From contig NZ_ABCM01000004.1 of assembly GCF_000170795.1 (NCBI RefSeq), positions 186,001 to 250,000 of the forward strand: a stretch of 64,000 bases of DNA, in the 5' to 3' direction. This DNA comes from Pedobacter sp. BAL39 (lineage in GTDB: Bacteria > Bacteroidota > Bacteroidia > Sphingobacteriales > Sphingobacteriaceae). The notes beneath the pieces were generated by a model that worked only from the letters and a program-made list of their open reading frames with translations, was not told the DNA's origin and did no database searches. The first letter of the stretch is position 1, and each line of letters begins with the position of its first letter. The position numbers and the translations under genes are program-made. Shown in pieces: positions 1 to 9,232 of the stretch.

Positions 1-2
1 AA

Positions 3-449
3 AAACTACTCATTACCGGCCATAGCTATGGTGGATATGTGACCTGCCTGGCGCTGACCATGGCCGCCGATGATTTCGACTTCGGCATCGCCGGAGCACC
101 TGTAACCAGCTGGGAGCTGTACGACAGCAACTACGCAGAACGTTTTATGGACAGTCCGCAGGAAAACCCGGAAGGTTACAAAAAAGCTTCTGTGCTGAGC
201 TATGTAGAAAAGTATAAGGGACTACTGCGCATCATGCATGGCGACATGGACGACAACGTCCATATGCAGAATACCATTCAGCTGATCGATAAACTGCAGA
301 ATGCGAACAAACACTTTGAGCTGATGATCTATCCCGGCGGCAGACATGGCTGGGGTGGCCTCAAAACGCCTCATGATACGGCGGAGCGAATCCGCTTTTA
401 TTATCAGAACCTGCTCGACAAACCTGTTCCTGCAGAACTTGCCAATTGA
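3..449 (+). CDS. S9 family (prolyl oligopeptidase/DPP-IV-like) serine peptidase, C-terminal part
   Basis: This gene begins before the window; only the last part of the catalytic alpha/beta-hydrolase domain is present. The open frame runs from the window edge, so a GTG at 39 is internal and not the start. The nucleophile motif GHSYGG is at 18-35 (Ser codon 24-26). An Asp-rich turn (HGDMDDNVH, about 238-264) and GGRHGW (about 336-353) supply the expected Asp and His of the triad. This order and spacing are typical of the S9B/S9C C-terminal domain. Such enzymes are usually periplasmic in Bacteroidota and cleave oligopeptides, often after proline. The N-terminal beta-propeller and any signal peptide lie outside the window, so the subfamily cannot be fixed. 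It converges on the next gene and ends just before a strong hairpin. Confidence 0.88.
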   Translation, partial: KLLITGHSYGGYVTCLALTMAADDFDFGIAGAPVTSWELYDSNYAERFMDSPQENPEGYKKASVLSYVEKYKGLLRIMHGDMDDNVHMQNTIQLIDKLQNANKHFELMIYPGGRHGWGGLKTPHDTAERIRFYYQNLLDKPVPAELAN

Positions 450-456
450 TGACCGG

Positions 457-504
457 CGGCTGCCCGGAACGCTGCATACCAGCGCAACCCGGGCAGCCGT
501 TATT
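457..504 (+). terminator. Nested-hairpin terminator between convergent genes
   Basis: CGGCTGCCCGG (457-467) pairs perfectly with CCGGGCAGCCG (489-499). Inside it CGCTG (470-474) pairs with CAGCG (480-484) around a 5-base loop. A T-rich run follows from 500. It sits 8 bases after the peptidase stop and abuts the stop codon of the opposing gene, so it may act in both directions. Confidence 0.8.
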
Positions 505-2299
505 TTATGCGCTCCTTTGCCGCGCGACGACGTTCCCTACGTCGCTGGCGCTCTTCCCGCGAAGCCTTGATTTCTTTGAACCTGGCGATCTGAGTTTTTA
601 TCTGTTGCTCTTTTTCTACGGTCACCCCTACACTATGGCGGATGCCCTGGAGCAGGGTCTTCCAGACAAAGCTGAAAAAGGACATCGTGGGTGCCCGCTC
701 CAGCCGAAGGTCGGCCGTTACAAACTTGCCCGTTTCATCCGGATTACTGGCATTCAGTACCATTGCATTGGCCAGAAAGGACATCCAGCCCTGCTTCACC
801 AGGCGGCTTTCCCCATCCTCCTTTTTGAGCAGGGAGACCGAAAGGTCCTTATACTTAAACCACAACCGCCCCTTGGCTTCACGGTCATTTGCGACCACAT
901 TAAAGTTCAGCTTCTCCACTGCGCCGCTACGGATTTCCAGCATTCCTAAAGGACGGGTAATCCTGTTCAGCGCTTTACCATCCATTTCATGCAAGGCTCC
1001 CGAATACGAAAAAGCACCATCTTTAGCCTTCAGGTCAAACTTAAAGTTCACATCCAGCTTTCCCCTGCCCATAACGTAGCTGGTCAGGTTGGCCACCATC
1101 AATGGGTTCCTGTTTTTAAACTTCTCCGCATTGGTCACATTCGTGATCGTGCCAAAGGTGTTCTCAAAGGTAATCGTCCCTTTCTGCTTACTTTCCTCAT
1201 GATACACAGAATAGCCAATCCCTACATTATTGAGGTTAATTTTGTCAATACTGATCTGCTTTGCCGCGCGCTGCAACAATTGCTGGGGAAAACGTCCCGT
1301 CCGGTCTTCGGTTCTCCTGGAAAGTTCAGCATTGGAAAAAACATCAATAAAACCATTGGCCACGTTCATTTCCCTGGCAAGCAGCTGCTGTTTGAGAATA
1401 TAAGCCGTCAGGTCGATGCCGTCCAGACTGATGTTGCTCATGCGGATGTGGTAACGATTGTTCTTGGCGCCAGGCATGGTGCCGAACTTCATTTCATCGT
1501 AACGCGGGATGACATTGAAGCTGTTGATATTCAGTTTGCCCGAAGAGGCTGAAAAATCGAGCTGATCCAGGCTCACATGATAAAGGCTGTCGGGAGTAGC
1601 AAAGGTATACTCCTTTAATTTCAAAACGATGTCCTTAAGCAGATAGAGCCTGCTCTTGTCCTGTGCTGAAGTAGAATCAATGAGGTAATCTTTCAAAGTG
1701 ACATTAAGATTGCCCACGGAATCGGCGTCGGGCAGTACATGGTTATGGTTGATGTACTTGAAGCTGACGTCGTTGAAATTAATGGTTCTGATCCTGAACT
1801 CCTTCAGATAAGCAGAGATGAGGTTATACGGGGATTCTTTCGGCTGTGCGGATTTGTTCTCATTGTAGGCAAACTGCCGGTTAACCATGGTGACTTTCGG
1901 TTGATCAAGGATGAGCTCATTGATGTTCAGCTTCCTGGTTTTCAGAAAACGGAAGAGGTGAAAATTCCGGATGCGCATTTTCTGGAGTTCGATATAATAG
2001 ATGTTGTTAGGTGCCTTTTTTCTCTCGATCAACCTCCGGTACACCTGGGTATCAGGCACCACCCGCACATCGTTCAGGGAGGCATTGGCCGTCAGCATAT
2101 TGATTTTCAGACTAGAAAATTCGATATGGTAAAGGCTGTCCGTTGTACTCAGCACCAGAGCTTTGATCTGCTCCTTGATCAATGGCTTGAACTTATGGCC
2201 TGCATATTTTGAAGCAACCATCAGTACCGCCACAACGCCCAAGGCAATACAGGTAATCCAGATTGCTACCTTCCTTTTCTTGCGGAATTTTTCGGTCAT
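500..2299 (-). CDS. AsmA/DUF748-like membrane-anchored protein (paralogue 2 of a tandem pair)
   Basis: A 599-residue protein with a basic N-terminus, one transmembrane helix at about residues 10-30, and a long beta-rich region built of repeated 'LNINELIL...' and 'IRIRTINF' style strands, as in AsmA/DUF748-like proteins that project into the periplasm. The last ~35 residues are very basic and charged (ERQRRRERRRAAKE). It follows the neighbouring gene by 33 bases on the same strand and aligns with it along its length: TTDSLYHIEF against GSGGLYHLGF, and RPLGMLEIRSG against KPLGLIEIESG. The AsmA superfamily is linked to lipid transport and outer-membrane assembly; the exact role here is unknown. 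The family assignment rests on architecture and could be wrong in detail; that this is a real gene is clear. Confidence 0.8.
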   Translation of the reverse strand: MTEKFRKKRKVAIWITCIALGVVAVLMVASKYAGHKFKPLIKEQIKALVLSTTDSLYHIEFSSLKINMLTANASLNDVRVVPDTQVYRRLIERKKAPNNIYYIELQKMRIRNFHLFRFLKTRKLNINELILDQPKVTMVNRQFAYNENKSAQPKESPYNLISAYLKEFRIRTINFNDVSFKYINHNHVLPDADSVGNLNVTLKDYLIDSTSAQDKSRLYLLKDIVLKLKEYTFATPDSLYHVSLDQLDFSASSGKLNINSFNVIPRYDEMKFGTMPGAKNNRYHIRMSNISLDGIDLTAYILKQQLLAREMNVANGFIDVFSNAELSRRTEDRTGRFPQQLLQRAAKQISIDKINLNNVGIGYSVYHEESKQKGTITFENTFGTITNVTNAEKFKNRNPLMVANLTSYVMGRGKLDVNFKFDLKAKDGAFSYSGALHEMDGKALNRITRPLGMLEIRSGAVEKLNFNVVANDREAKGRLWFKYKDLSVSLLKKEDGESRLVKQGWMSFLANAMVLNASNPDETGKFVTADLRLERAPTMSFFSFVWKTLLQGIRHSVGVTVEKEQQIKTQIARFKEIKASREERQRRRERRRAAKERIK

Positions 2300-2332
2300 A
2301 GGCCTTAAAGGGGATTACCCGAATATACATTT

Positions 2333-4153
2333 TTATCCGTCATTATTTTCGCCCTTCTTCTGTTCTTTCTCTTTTTTCTTCTGGCGTTCCGCCCTTCTTT
2401 TTTCCCTCTTTTCCTGTCGTTCTTCTTTTTTCTGCTGAATTTTCTTCATCCCTTGTTCAGGAGTCTTGACGGGCACAATGCCAATTCCTGCTGTCTCCCG
2501 AAGACCGATAAACACGCCTTTCCAGAGCAGATTAAAGAATGATGCCGCCGGAGAACGCTCAAAGGTGATGTTTGCTGTACGTGCCGCTTCTCCTTTTGTC
2601 GGATTGGCATCCTTGATCAGAATGGTGTTGGCAAGAAAAGACAACAATCCTTTCTCTTTGGTAGGGTTACCATCCTCGCCTTCCTTCAGAAGTTTGACCT
2701 TCAAATCGGTGTAGCGGAAGTTAACGGCACCTTTAGATCCATACCGGTTTGCACGGATGCTGAAATCCGCGCCCTGCATTTTACCGCTTTCAATCTCGAT
2801 CAGCCCCAAGGGTTTCGAGACCACATTGAGGTCGACCATATTCATGGGCCCAATCTTCCCTGTATAGCTAAATGCGGCGTCCGGAGCCTGTAGATCAAAG
2901 TTGATCTTAATGTCTATATCGGCCTTTTTCATGACTACTGCCTTGAGCTGCGCAATGGCAAAATGGTTTTCCGCTATGCGACTGGAGTCATTGGTAAGGT
3001 GCGTGATATTTCCGCGTAGACGGTCAAAATAGATCGTACCCTTCTTCTGACTGATCGGATTATATTCCGTATAGGCTACATCAATATTCTTAAGCTTCAA
3101 GGTATCTATTGTGGTAGGTATAGGGATTTTCCTCAGTGCCATGTGAGGGAAATTTTTAAACTTGTCCAGTCCCGGGGGAGCGGGCTTCTCACGGTTCAGA
3201 AATATACCCGCCCTGGCTGGTCCGATTTTGAGCGCCTCCAGATGGATCGTTCCTGAGGTATTGAATTCCACAAAATCAAGTCCGCTGAGACTGATCTCTT
3301 TGAAGTCAAGATCGTATCGGTCTTTGCCATAGGTAAACATCCTGCTGAAGGCCAGATCAGGGTAACGGGGGATCATCTTAAACCCTTTCACTGTTACGCG
3401 TTTTCCTGCTAAAGAGCCCAGGATGCTGTCGGCCGTCATTGTATACATCTTATCTTTAGACTCATAACCGATGATGGCAAAATTGATCCCCTTTGTATAA
3501 TAGTAACGCGTGGTATCCGTTTGACTGAGCGAATCGATCAGCAAATCCTCCACCGTAATTCCAAGGTGTTTGATGGAATTTTTCTTTTTGCCGTCAGCAC
3601 CGTTTACATAGTCGAAATTGGCATCTTCAATTCTGATCACTTTTACGTGTACCGACCGAAAGGTCTTTGAAATCAATTCGTACAATGTTTTTTCTTCTTT
3701 TACGGTATCTGGTTTTTTCGGCACTCTGTAATGGATCATTTGAATGGAAGGCTCACGCAGAACAATACTGTTCAGCTCTACGCGTTTTTTAAAAAGGGCC
3801 TCGATAATGCTCAGCCTGTTGAGCTGAAGTTTTTCCAGGCTCAGCTGAAAGATGTGTGCCGGGGCAAGCTTTGCAGCCTTCAGTTTGCCGTATACTGCCG
3901 TGTCAGGATTTAGGGTCACCTCATCAATAGAGGCTGTACCTGTAATCAGGTTCAGGTGAATGTCTTTAAAGCCAAGGTGGTACAATCCCCCCGAGCCCTC
4001 CTCGACACCAGCCTTCAGCTTCTCTGAAAGCATTGGTTTCCATTTCGCACTGAAATATAACGCTGCAGCTCCAATGAGAAGAAAGATGACAGCTAAAATT
4101 CCGGCGATCCACTTCAGCCAGGCGTGCCGATTACCTGTATTTTCCTGAGCCAT
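2333..4153 (-). CDS. AsmA/DUF748-like membrane-anchored protein (paralogue 1 of a tandem pair)
   Basis: A 606-residue protein with one N-terminal transmembrane helix (about residues 13-32) and a long beta-rich periplasmic-type region. Shared landmarks with its downstream paralogue include TASIDEVTLNPDTAVYGKL near residue 72, GTIYFDRLRGNITHLTN around 370, and AAFSYTGKIGP around 440. The final ~37 residues are almost all Lys, Arg, Glu and Gln, a low-complexity tail that may be a coiled coil or an extended nucleic-acid- or lipid-binding tail. The two genes probably arose by tandem duplication and form one operon. The start ATG (complement of 4151-4153) is the natural one. Function is inferred only from the AsmA-like fold: envelope lipid traffic or assembly. 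Confidence 0.8.
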   Translation of the reverse strand: MAQENTGNRHAWLKWIAGILAVIFLLIGAAALYFSAKWKPMLSEKLKAGVEEGSGGLYHLGFKDIHLNLITGTASIDEVTLNPDTAVYGKLKAAKLAPAHIFQLSLEKLQLNRLSIIEALFKKRVELNSIVLREPSIQMIHYRVPKKPDTVKEEKTLYELISKTFRSVHVKVIRIEDANFDYVNGADGKKKNSIKHLGITVEDLLIDSLSQTDTTRYYYTKGINFAIIGYESKDKMYTMTADSILGSLAGKRVTVKGFKMIPRYPDLAFSRMFTYGKDRYDLDFKEISLSGLDFVEFNTSGTIHLEALKIGPARAGIFLNREKPAPPGLDKFKNFPHMALRKIPIPTTIDTLKLKNIDVAYTEYNPISQKKGTIYFDRLRGNITHLTNDSSRIAENHFAIAQLKAVVMKKADIDIKINFDLQAPDAAFSYTGKIGPMNMVDLNVVSKPLGLIEIESGKMQGADFSIRANRYGSKGAVNFRYTDLKVKLLKEGEDGNPTKEKGLLSFLANTILIKDANPTKGEAARTANITFERSPAASFFNLLWKGVFIGLRETAGIGIVPVKTPEQGMKKIQQKKEERQEKREKRRAERQKKKEKEQKKGENNDG

Positions 4154-4271
4154 AAAATTCTGATTATACCAGGTTACTGCAATATCAAGGCCACAAAAGC
4201 AGATCTATATTTTTTCATCCAACGGAAAAATTGAAAGCTTGTAATTTCTTTGCCATTTAACACCCTGCCAA

Positions 4272-4304
4272 TTTGTCATTTTTAAATATTATTGTGTATT
4301 TTTG
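4272..4304 (+). promoter_or_regulatory. Candidate Bacteroidota promoter for the miaB operon
   Basis: TTTG at 4272-4275 and TATTTTTG at 4297-4304 match the Bacteroidota -33 (TTTG) and -7 (TAnnTTTG) elements, with 21 bases between them. The expected transcription start is about 20-25 bases before the chosen miaB ATG at 4331. AT-rich sequence makes chance matches possible. Confidence 0.5.
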
Positions 4305-4330
4305 AGGTTCATAAAACCGTAAAACCATTT

Positions 4331-5779
4331 ATGATTGATTTACCACTGACAGATAAGACTCACGATGAAGGACGCCAGGGCGAGGCTTTAGTGATAGGTG
4401 CACCTGAAATCAGGAATGGCAGAAAGCTGTATATTGAGAGTTACGGCTGCCAGATGAACTTCGCTGACAGCGAGATTGTCGCGTCCATATTAAAAGACCA
4501 GGGCTTTGAGACAACCGGAGACTATAAAGAAGCTGATGTTGTGTTTATCAACACCTGCTCAATCCGTGAGAATGCCGAGCAGCGTGTACGAAACCGGCTG
4601 TCACAATTCAGCGCCGAGAAACGCAAAAACCCTAAGCTCGTAGTCGGTGTATTGGGCTGTATGGCAGAACGCCTGAAGTCCAAATTCCTCGAAGAAGAGA
4701 AACTTGTAGACGTGGTGGTAGGTCCTGATGCTTACCGTGACCTTCCTCAGCTGATCGGCCAGGTAGAAGAAGGACATAAAGCCATCAACGTGTTACTCTC
4801 CCGTGAGGAAACTTATGCTGACATCAGCCCGGTAAGGTTAAATGGCAATGGCATCACAGCCTTTATCTCTATTATGCGTGGCTGCGACAATATGTGTTCT
4901 TTCTGCGTAGTTCCTTTTACACGTGGACGTGAGCGCAGCAGGGATCCACATTCGATCCTTGCGGAAGCACAGGATCTGGTCGATAAAGGATATAAGGAAG
5001 TAACCCTTCTGGGACAAAATGTGGACTCCTACAAATGGAAGGGTGCTGATGCGGAAGAAGGTGCTGAGATCGAGGTGAACTTCGCGCAGTTACTTGAAAA
5101 AGTAGCGCTCCTCAGCCCGGAACTGAGGGTCAGGTTCTCAACTTCCCACCCTAAAGACATTACTGACGAGGTATTGTATACCATCGCCAAATATGATAAC
5201 ATCTGCAACTACATCCACCTGCCAGTGCAATCCGGCAGCAGCAGGGTGCTTGAGTTGATGAACAGGACCTATACCCGCGAGTGGTACATCAATAGGGTGG
5301 ATGCCATCCGCCGCATCATCCCTGGTTGCGCCATTTCATCGGACATCATTGCCGGTTTCTGCACAGAAACGGAAGAAGAACACCAGGAAACCTTAAGCAT
5401 GATGGATTATGTGGGTTACGACTTTGCCTTTACCTTCAGCTATTCCGAGCGTCCGGGAACCCTGGCAGCCCGTAAACTGGAAGACGATATTCCTGAGCCT
5501 GTAAAAAAACGCAGGTTAGCAGAGATCCTGCTGAAACAGCAGGAAACTTCACTATATCGCCTGCAGCAATTTGTGGGCACTATGCAGCGTATTCTGGTAG
5601 AAGGTACTTCAAAAAAATCCGACAAGGATTTCTGCGGCAGAAACGACCAGAATGCAATGGTGGTCTTTCCCGCTGTGGAAGGGGTTAAAGCTGGAACATA
5701 CGTAAATGTGCATGTTGACCGTTGTACCTCTGCCACCCTGCTGGGAACTGTTGTGGTAGAAGAACCGGAGATTATTTAA
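4331..5779 (+). CDS. miaB: tRNA-2-methylthio-N6-dimethylallyladenosine synthase MiaB
   Basis: A radical-SAM methylthiotransferase that adds a methylthio group to i6A37 of tRNAs reading UNN codons. Counting from ATG 4331 (482 residues), the N-terminal domain has the three [4Fe-4S] cysteines Cys40 (SYGCQMN), Cys76 (NTCSIRE) and Cys110 (LGCMAE). The radical-SAM CX3CX2C motif is Cys185/189/192 ([10 protein letters not shown]). A TRAM RNA-binding domain closes the protein (about residues 410-478). An upstream TTG at 4292 extends the frame by 13 residues, but it lies before the candidate -7 box, so ATG 4331 is preferred. It is the first gene of a five-gene run on the plus strand, 20 bases from the next start. 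Confidence 0.96.
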   Translation: MIDLPLTDKTHDEGRQGEALVIGAPEIRNGRKLYIESYGCQMNFADSEIVASILKDQGFETTGDYKEADVVFINTCSIRENAEQRVRNRLSQFSAEKRKNPKLVVGVLGCMAERLKSKFLEEEKLVDVVVGPDAYRDLPQLIGQVEEGHKAINVLLSREETYADISPVRLNGNGITAFISIMRGCDNMCSFCVVPFTRGRERSRDPHSILAEAQDLVDKGYKEVTLLGQNVDSYKWKGADAEEGAEIEVNFAQLLEKVALLSPELRVRFSTSHPKDITDEVLYTIAKYDNICNYIHLPVQSGSSRVLELMNRTYTREWYINRVDAIRRIIPGCAISSDIIAGFCTETEEEHQETLSMMDYVGYDFAFTFSYSERPGTLAARKLEDDIPEPVKKRRLAEILLKQQETSLYRLQQFVGTMQRILVEGTSKKSDKDFCGRNDQNAMVVFPAVEGVKAGTYVNVHVDRCTSATLLGTVVVEEPEII

Positions 5780-5799
5780 TTAGAAAAAGACGCATTACC

Positions 5800-7029
5800 T
5801 TGGATATACAAGATATAAAAAACCGATTCGGGATTATTGGTGGCTCTCCACTGCTCAACCGTGCGATAGACATCGCAAGACAGGTTGCACCAACAGACAT
5901 GTCTGTATTGATTACCGGCGAAAGTGGTAGTGGTAAAGAGGTATTCTCTCACATCATCCACCAGCTGAGTACCCGTAAACATGGCTCTTTCATCGCGGTA
6001 AACTGCGGAGCTATTCCTGAAGGGACCATTGACTCAGAACTATTCGGCCATGAGAAAGGATCTTTTACAGGTGCTCATGAAGCCCGTAAAGGTTATTTCG
6101 AGGTGGCCAATGGCGGTACCATCTTTTTAGATGAGGTCGCAGAACTTCCTCTCGGCACACAGGCACGTTTGCTCAGGATCCTGGAAAGCGGTGAATACCT
6201 CCGTGTAGGCTCTTCCAAAGTGCAGAAGACAGATGTCCGTATTGTTGCAGCGACGAACGTGGATGTTTACAACCGCGTGAAGTCGGGCAAGTTCCGCGAA
6301 GATTTATATTATCGTCTGAATACAGTTCCCCTGCGCATCCCTGCACTTCATGAGCGCAAGGAAGACATCTACCTTCTGTTCAGAAAATTCTCTGCCGACT
6401 TCAGTGACAAGTACAGAAGTCCGGGTATTCAGCTGGAACCTGATGCGATACAGATGCTCAGCAACTACAGCTGGCCAGGAAACGTGCGTCAGCTGAAAAA
6501 CATTGCCGAGCAGATCTGCGTTTTGGAAAAAGACCGCAATGTGACCTCCGCGGCATTGCTGAACTATATCCCCAACGAAAGTGCAACCAACCTTCCGATG
6601 GCCATCAGCAGCAACAACAAAGAGGATTTTACCGAAAGGGACATCCTTTATAAGGTGCTTTTTGACATGAAAAAGGACATGATGGAATTGAAAAAACTAG
6701 TTGCGGAGATCATACAGAGCGGGGGCAACACCTCACACATTATGGCTGATAACCCACACTACATCAACCAGTTGTATCAGGAGATCGACGAAACACGCGC
6801 AGAACCTACTTTCACTATTAAAAAACCTTCTCAAAGTGCACCTGTGGATTATAACTATACGCAGGAAGCAGAAGAAATTGAAGAGTCGCTGTCGCTCATC
6901 GACAAGGAGTCTGACCTGATCAAAAAGGCATTAAAGAAACACAAAGGCAAAAGGAAGTTTGCTGCACAGGAGCTGGGTATCTCTGAGCGCACCCTGTACC
7001 GAAAAATCAAAGAGCTCAACTTAAATTAG
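5800..7029 (+). CDS. Sigma-54-dependent transcriptional activator without receiver domain
   Basis: An AAA+ enhancer-binding protein that remodels sigma-54 RNA polymerase. With a TTG start at 5800 it has 409 residues. The AAA+ domain starts almost at the N-terminus: Walker A GESGSGKE at 40-47, the sigma-54 contact loop GSFTGA at 87-92 (Ser for the usual Ala), Walker B IFLDE near 108-112, and the WPGNVRQL sensor-2 region near 227-234. A linker follows, then a Fis-type helix-turn-helix in the last ~35 residues. There is no response-regulator or GAF sensory domain, so activity is probably set by level or partner. No ATG or GTG exists before the conserved DIQDIKNRFGI sequence; the longer frame back to 5722 overlaps miaB and is unlikely. 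The next gene starts 4 bases after the stop. Confidence 0.92.
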   Translation: MDIQDIKNRFGIIGGSPLLNRAIDIARQVAPTDMSVLITGESGSGKEVFSHIIHQLSTRKHGSFIAVNCGAIPEGTIDSELFGHEKGSFTGAHEARKGYFEVANGGTIFLDEVAELPLGTQARLLRILESGEYLRVGSSKVQKTDVRIVAATNVDVYNRVKSGKFREDLYYRLNTVPLRIPALHERKEDIYLLFRKFSADFSDKYRSPGIQLEPDAIQMLSNYSWPGNVRQLKNIAEQICVLEKDRNVTSAALLNYIPNESATNLPMAISSNNKEDFTERDILYKVLFDMKKDMMELKKLVAEIIQSGGNTSHIMADNPHYINQLYQEIDETRAEPTFTIKKPSQSAPVDYNYTQEAEEIEESLSLIDKESDLIKKALKKHKGKRKFAAQELGISERTLYRKIKELNLN

Positions 7030-7033
7030 ATTC

Positions 7034-7534
7034 ATGAAAAAGTTAGCGATACTATTCATTGTTGTACTGTTCAACTCCTGCTCCATTGCATTTAACGGCG
7101 CATCCATTCCTGACGAGATGAAAACGGTGAATGTTCCCTTTTTTGAGAACAACGCACCTCTGGTAATTCCCGACATGGCGAATAAATTTACGGAAGAATT
7201 TAAAACAAGGATCAGAAACCAAACCAGGCTCAGCATTACCAACAACAATGCGGATGCAACCTTCTCCGGAAACATCACCGGTTACGACATCAGGCCTGTC
7301 GCCATTCAGGACAACAACCAGCCTACAGCCGGTGCCAACAGGATGACCATCAGGGTAAGTGTGAAATATACCAATAACCTGAACCCCAAGCTGAGCTTCG
7401 AAGAATCTTTCGAGCGCTTCAAGGATTTTAAGCTCAACGGTGCAAGCCTGCAGGCAGTGGAACCAGGTTACATCAGAGATGTGACGCTGCAGCTGACTGA
7501 GGATATTTTTAACCGTGCTTTTGCAAATTGGTAG
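7034..7534 (+). CDS. lptE: LptE-like lipoprotein (LPS-assembly family)
   Basis: A 166-residue predicted lipoprotein. The N-terminus has a short hydrophobic signal and a lipobox ending at Cys16 (LFNSC). The mature part has the pattern seen in Bacteroidota LptE-family proteins: VNVPFFEN, FTEEFKTRIRNQTRLSI, and a late Arg-Asp-Val/Leu-Thr-Glu-Asp-Ile-Phe-Asn-Arg helix. LptE plugs LptD in the outer membrane and helps deliver lipopolysaccharide to the cell surface. The gene is 4 bases after the sigma-54 activator and is followed by a TPR-like gene and secG. The family call comes from recognised pattern and context; sequence identity to proteobacterial LptE is expected to be low. Confidence 0.82.
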   Translation: MKKLAILFIVVLFNSCSIAFNGASIPDEMKTVNVPFFENNAPLVIPDMANKFTEEFKTRIRNQTRLSITNNNADATFSGNITGYDIRPVAIQDNNQPTAGANRMTIRVSVKYTNNLNPKLSFEESFERFKDFKLNGASLQAVEPGYIRDVTLQLTEDIFNRAFANW

Positions 7535-7565
7535 AAATTGAAGTTTCAATGATTAACTTAGCAGC

Positions 7566-8729
7566 GTGGAGCAGGAAATAGACATTAAACAGCAACTGAA
7601 GGTATTGTTATCGGAACCTGAAAAGGTGGAGCCAGCACACCGGCCCATGCTGGAGTCGCTGGTATCATCGTACCCCTATTTTCAACCCCTGCACCTGCTG
7701 CTGGCCAAGGCCACCGGAACTTCCACGGATGAGGCCAATATAAACCTGGCTACCGCGGCCCTGTACACCAACGGACAGACGCTGCATCAGTATATCTTTG
7801 AGCCCCAAGGTTTGTCGCCCAAAGATTTTCAGGTAATCCTATCTCCCGCGTACGACCAGATGGGAAGTCAGCCGGAAACACTGGACGACTTTGTGCTTGA
7901 TGAGGTCTCCACAGACCCGGAAGAAGTTCCCGCCACAGCTGAAGAAAAATCTGAAGAGTCCTTTTCTGCTGATGTTGAATCATCAATTGCCGCTGACCCA
8001 AATGAACAGGTTCATGCGATAGAACACGCTGAGCCTAGTAACCTGACTGGAAGAAAACAGGACCAGGAAGAAAAAGCGAAGGACGACCTTGTTTTGGAGA
8101 ACATTGTTGCAACTGACTTTTTTGCTTTTCAGAAAAATGTAGAGCCCGCCGCCGAGCAGAACAACTCACAGAGTTCTTCACCTCTTTCTGAGCAATCAGA
8201 GACCTCAGCGGAGGAACCTGTGGTGATCAGCAAGTATGATGACGACAAACTTCCTTACACCTTCCTTTGGTGGCTGGCAAAAACCAGAAAGGAGCATCAG
8301 CAGATTTTCCAGCCATATGTCAGTACAAAGAATCAACCTGCCGCAACCCCTGGCAAGCCTAATGAGCTGCAGCAACAATATGTAGAACATATTTTCCATC
8401 TGCAGACTGCTTTTGAGAAAGAACTTGAAGAAGATTATACCGAGGATGATTCAAGGGTACCCTCCAAAGGTACAGAGATCATCGATAGCTTCCTGAAAAA
8501 CGATCCTCAGATCAGCCCCCCCAATGCAGAGCAGATCAATAATGAGAATAAAGCAAAGAAGAGTGCGGAAGACCACAACGACCTGGTATCCGAGACACTC
8601 GCGAAAATATATATTGAGCAAATGCTTTATGACAAGGCCATAGAGACTTATGAAAAATTAAGTTTGAAGTTCCCGGAAAAAAGCCGTTACTTTGCCGACC
8701 TTATCCAATCTATAGAAAAGAAAATTTAA
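7566..8729 (+). CDS. Conserved Bacteroidota protein with C-terminal TPR-like helix pair
   Basis: A 387-residue soluble protein with no signal peptide. Residues 1-100 are helical (QQLKVLLSEPEKVEP...), residues ~115-225 are acidic and low in complexity, and the C-terminus contains one TPR-like repeat (ETLAKIYIEQMLYDKAIETY). The start is GTG at 7566, the only start that keeps the conserved MEQEIDIK beginning. It lies 31 bases after lptE and 14 before secG, and translation is continuous. I recognise the gene as a usual neighbour of lptE and secG in this phylum but know no function for it; a scaffold role in envelope biogenesis is only a guess. Confidence 0.82.
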   Translation: MEQEIDIKQQLKVLLSEPEKVEPAHRPMLESLVSSYPYFQPLHLLLAKATGTSTDEANINLATAALYTNGQTLHQYIFEPQGLSPKDFQVILSPAYDQMGSQPETLDDFVLDEVSTDPEEVPATAEEKSEESFSADVESSIAADPNEQVHAIEHAEPSNLTGRKQDQEEKAKDDLVLENIVATDFFAFQKNVEPAAEQNNSQSSSPLSEQSETSAEEPVVISKYDDDKLPYTFLWWLAKTRKEHQQIFQPYVSTKNQPAATPGKPNELQQQYVEHIFHLQTAFEKELEEDYTEDDSRVPSKGTEIIDSFLKNDPQISPPNAEQINNENKAKKSAEDHNDLVSETLAKIYIEQMLYDKAIETYEKLSLKFPEKSRYFADLIQSIEKKI

Positions 8730-8743
8730 CCATATAACCGATT

Positions 8744-9103
8744 ATGCTTTTTTTAATTATTTTATTAATCATTGTTTGTATTGCCCTGGCGCTATTTGTA
8801 TTGGTACAAAATCCTAAAGGCGGTGGTCTTGCTACCGGTGGGGCGGGCAGTAATATGTTTGGTGTTCAACGTACAGGTGATGTTCTTGAAAAAGGCACAT
8901 GGGTATTATTAGCACTTATTGTAGTATTGACGCTGTCCATTACAACTGTAGCTAAGACAGGTGGTACCGCATCTTCAACAGACTCAAAAATTCAGGAACA
9001 GCTGGACAGAACTCCTGCTCCATCTCCACTTGGTGGAGGCGCTGGCGCTCCTGCAGCAACAACCCCTGCAACGACAGCACCAGCTGATACTGCTAAGAAA
9101 TAG
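8744..9103 (+). CDS. secG: Preprotein translocase subunit SecG
   Basis: A 119-residue inner-membrane protein with two transmembrane helices (about residues 2-20 and 51-70) joined by the typical SecG loop VLVQNPKGGGLATGG. The C-terminus is a Pro/Ala/Thr-rich tail, as in many Bacteroidota SecG proteins. SecG assists SecYE and SecA in protein export. It is the last gene of the miaB operon, and a strong terminator follows within 25 bases. Confidence 0.93.
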   Translation: MLFLIILLIIVCIALALFVLVQNPKGGGLATGGAGSNMFGVQRTGDVLEKGTWVLLALIVVLTLSITTVAKTGGTASSTDSKIQEQLDRTPAPSPLGGGAGAPAATTPATTAPADTAKK

Positions 9104-9125
9104 GCTGTCAGTAAAAGATCTTCAG

Positions 9126-9158
9126 GCCCGGTATGAGACAATCATACCGGGCTTTTTT
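9126..9158 (+). terminator. Rho-independent terminator of the miaB-secG operon
   Basis: A perfect 11-base-pair stem, GCCCGGTATGA (9126-9136) with TCATACCGGGC (9142-9152), around a 5-base loop, followed directly by six T residues (9153-9158). Confidence 0.95.
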
Positions 9159-9208
9159 ATGTCTTCTGCCAGTCTGACACAAAAAATAGCGGCCGAGAAT
9201 CCTTTAGC

Positions 9209-9232
9209 TGACAATGCGGTGTAAATTTGTCA
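9209..9232 (+). promoter_or_regulatory. Candidate groES promoter -7 box with overlapping inverted repeat
   Basis: TAAATTTG at 9222-9229 matches TAnnTTTG, about 95 bases before groES. It is overlapped by the inverted repeat TGACAA (9209-9214) / TTGTCA (9227-9232) with a 12-base gap. A second short inverted repeat, TTGAC-CATA-GTCAA, lies at 9265-9278 in the presumed leader. No classical CIRCE element (TTAGCACTC-N9-GAGTGCTAA) is visible. Regulatory function is inferred. Confidence 0.4.

Noticed and set aside
4292..4330. Upstream TTG start extending MiaB by 13 residues
   Set aside because: It precedes the candidate -7 box; ATG 4331 gives the normal length.
7052..7549. A 165-codon minus-strand frame opposite the lptE-like gene
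   Set aside because: It is a shadow of a gene with a clear lipobox and operon context.
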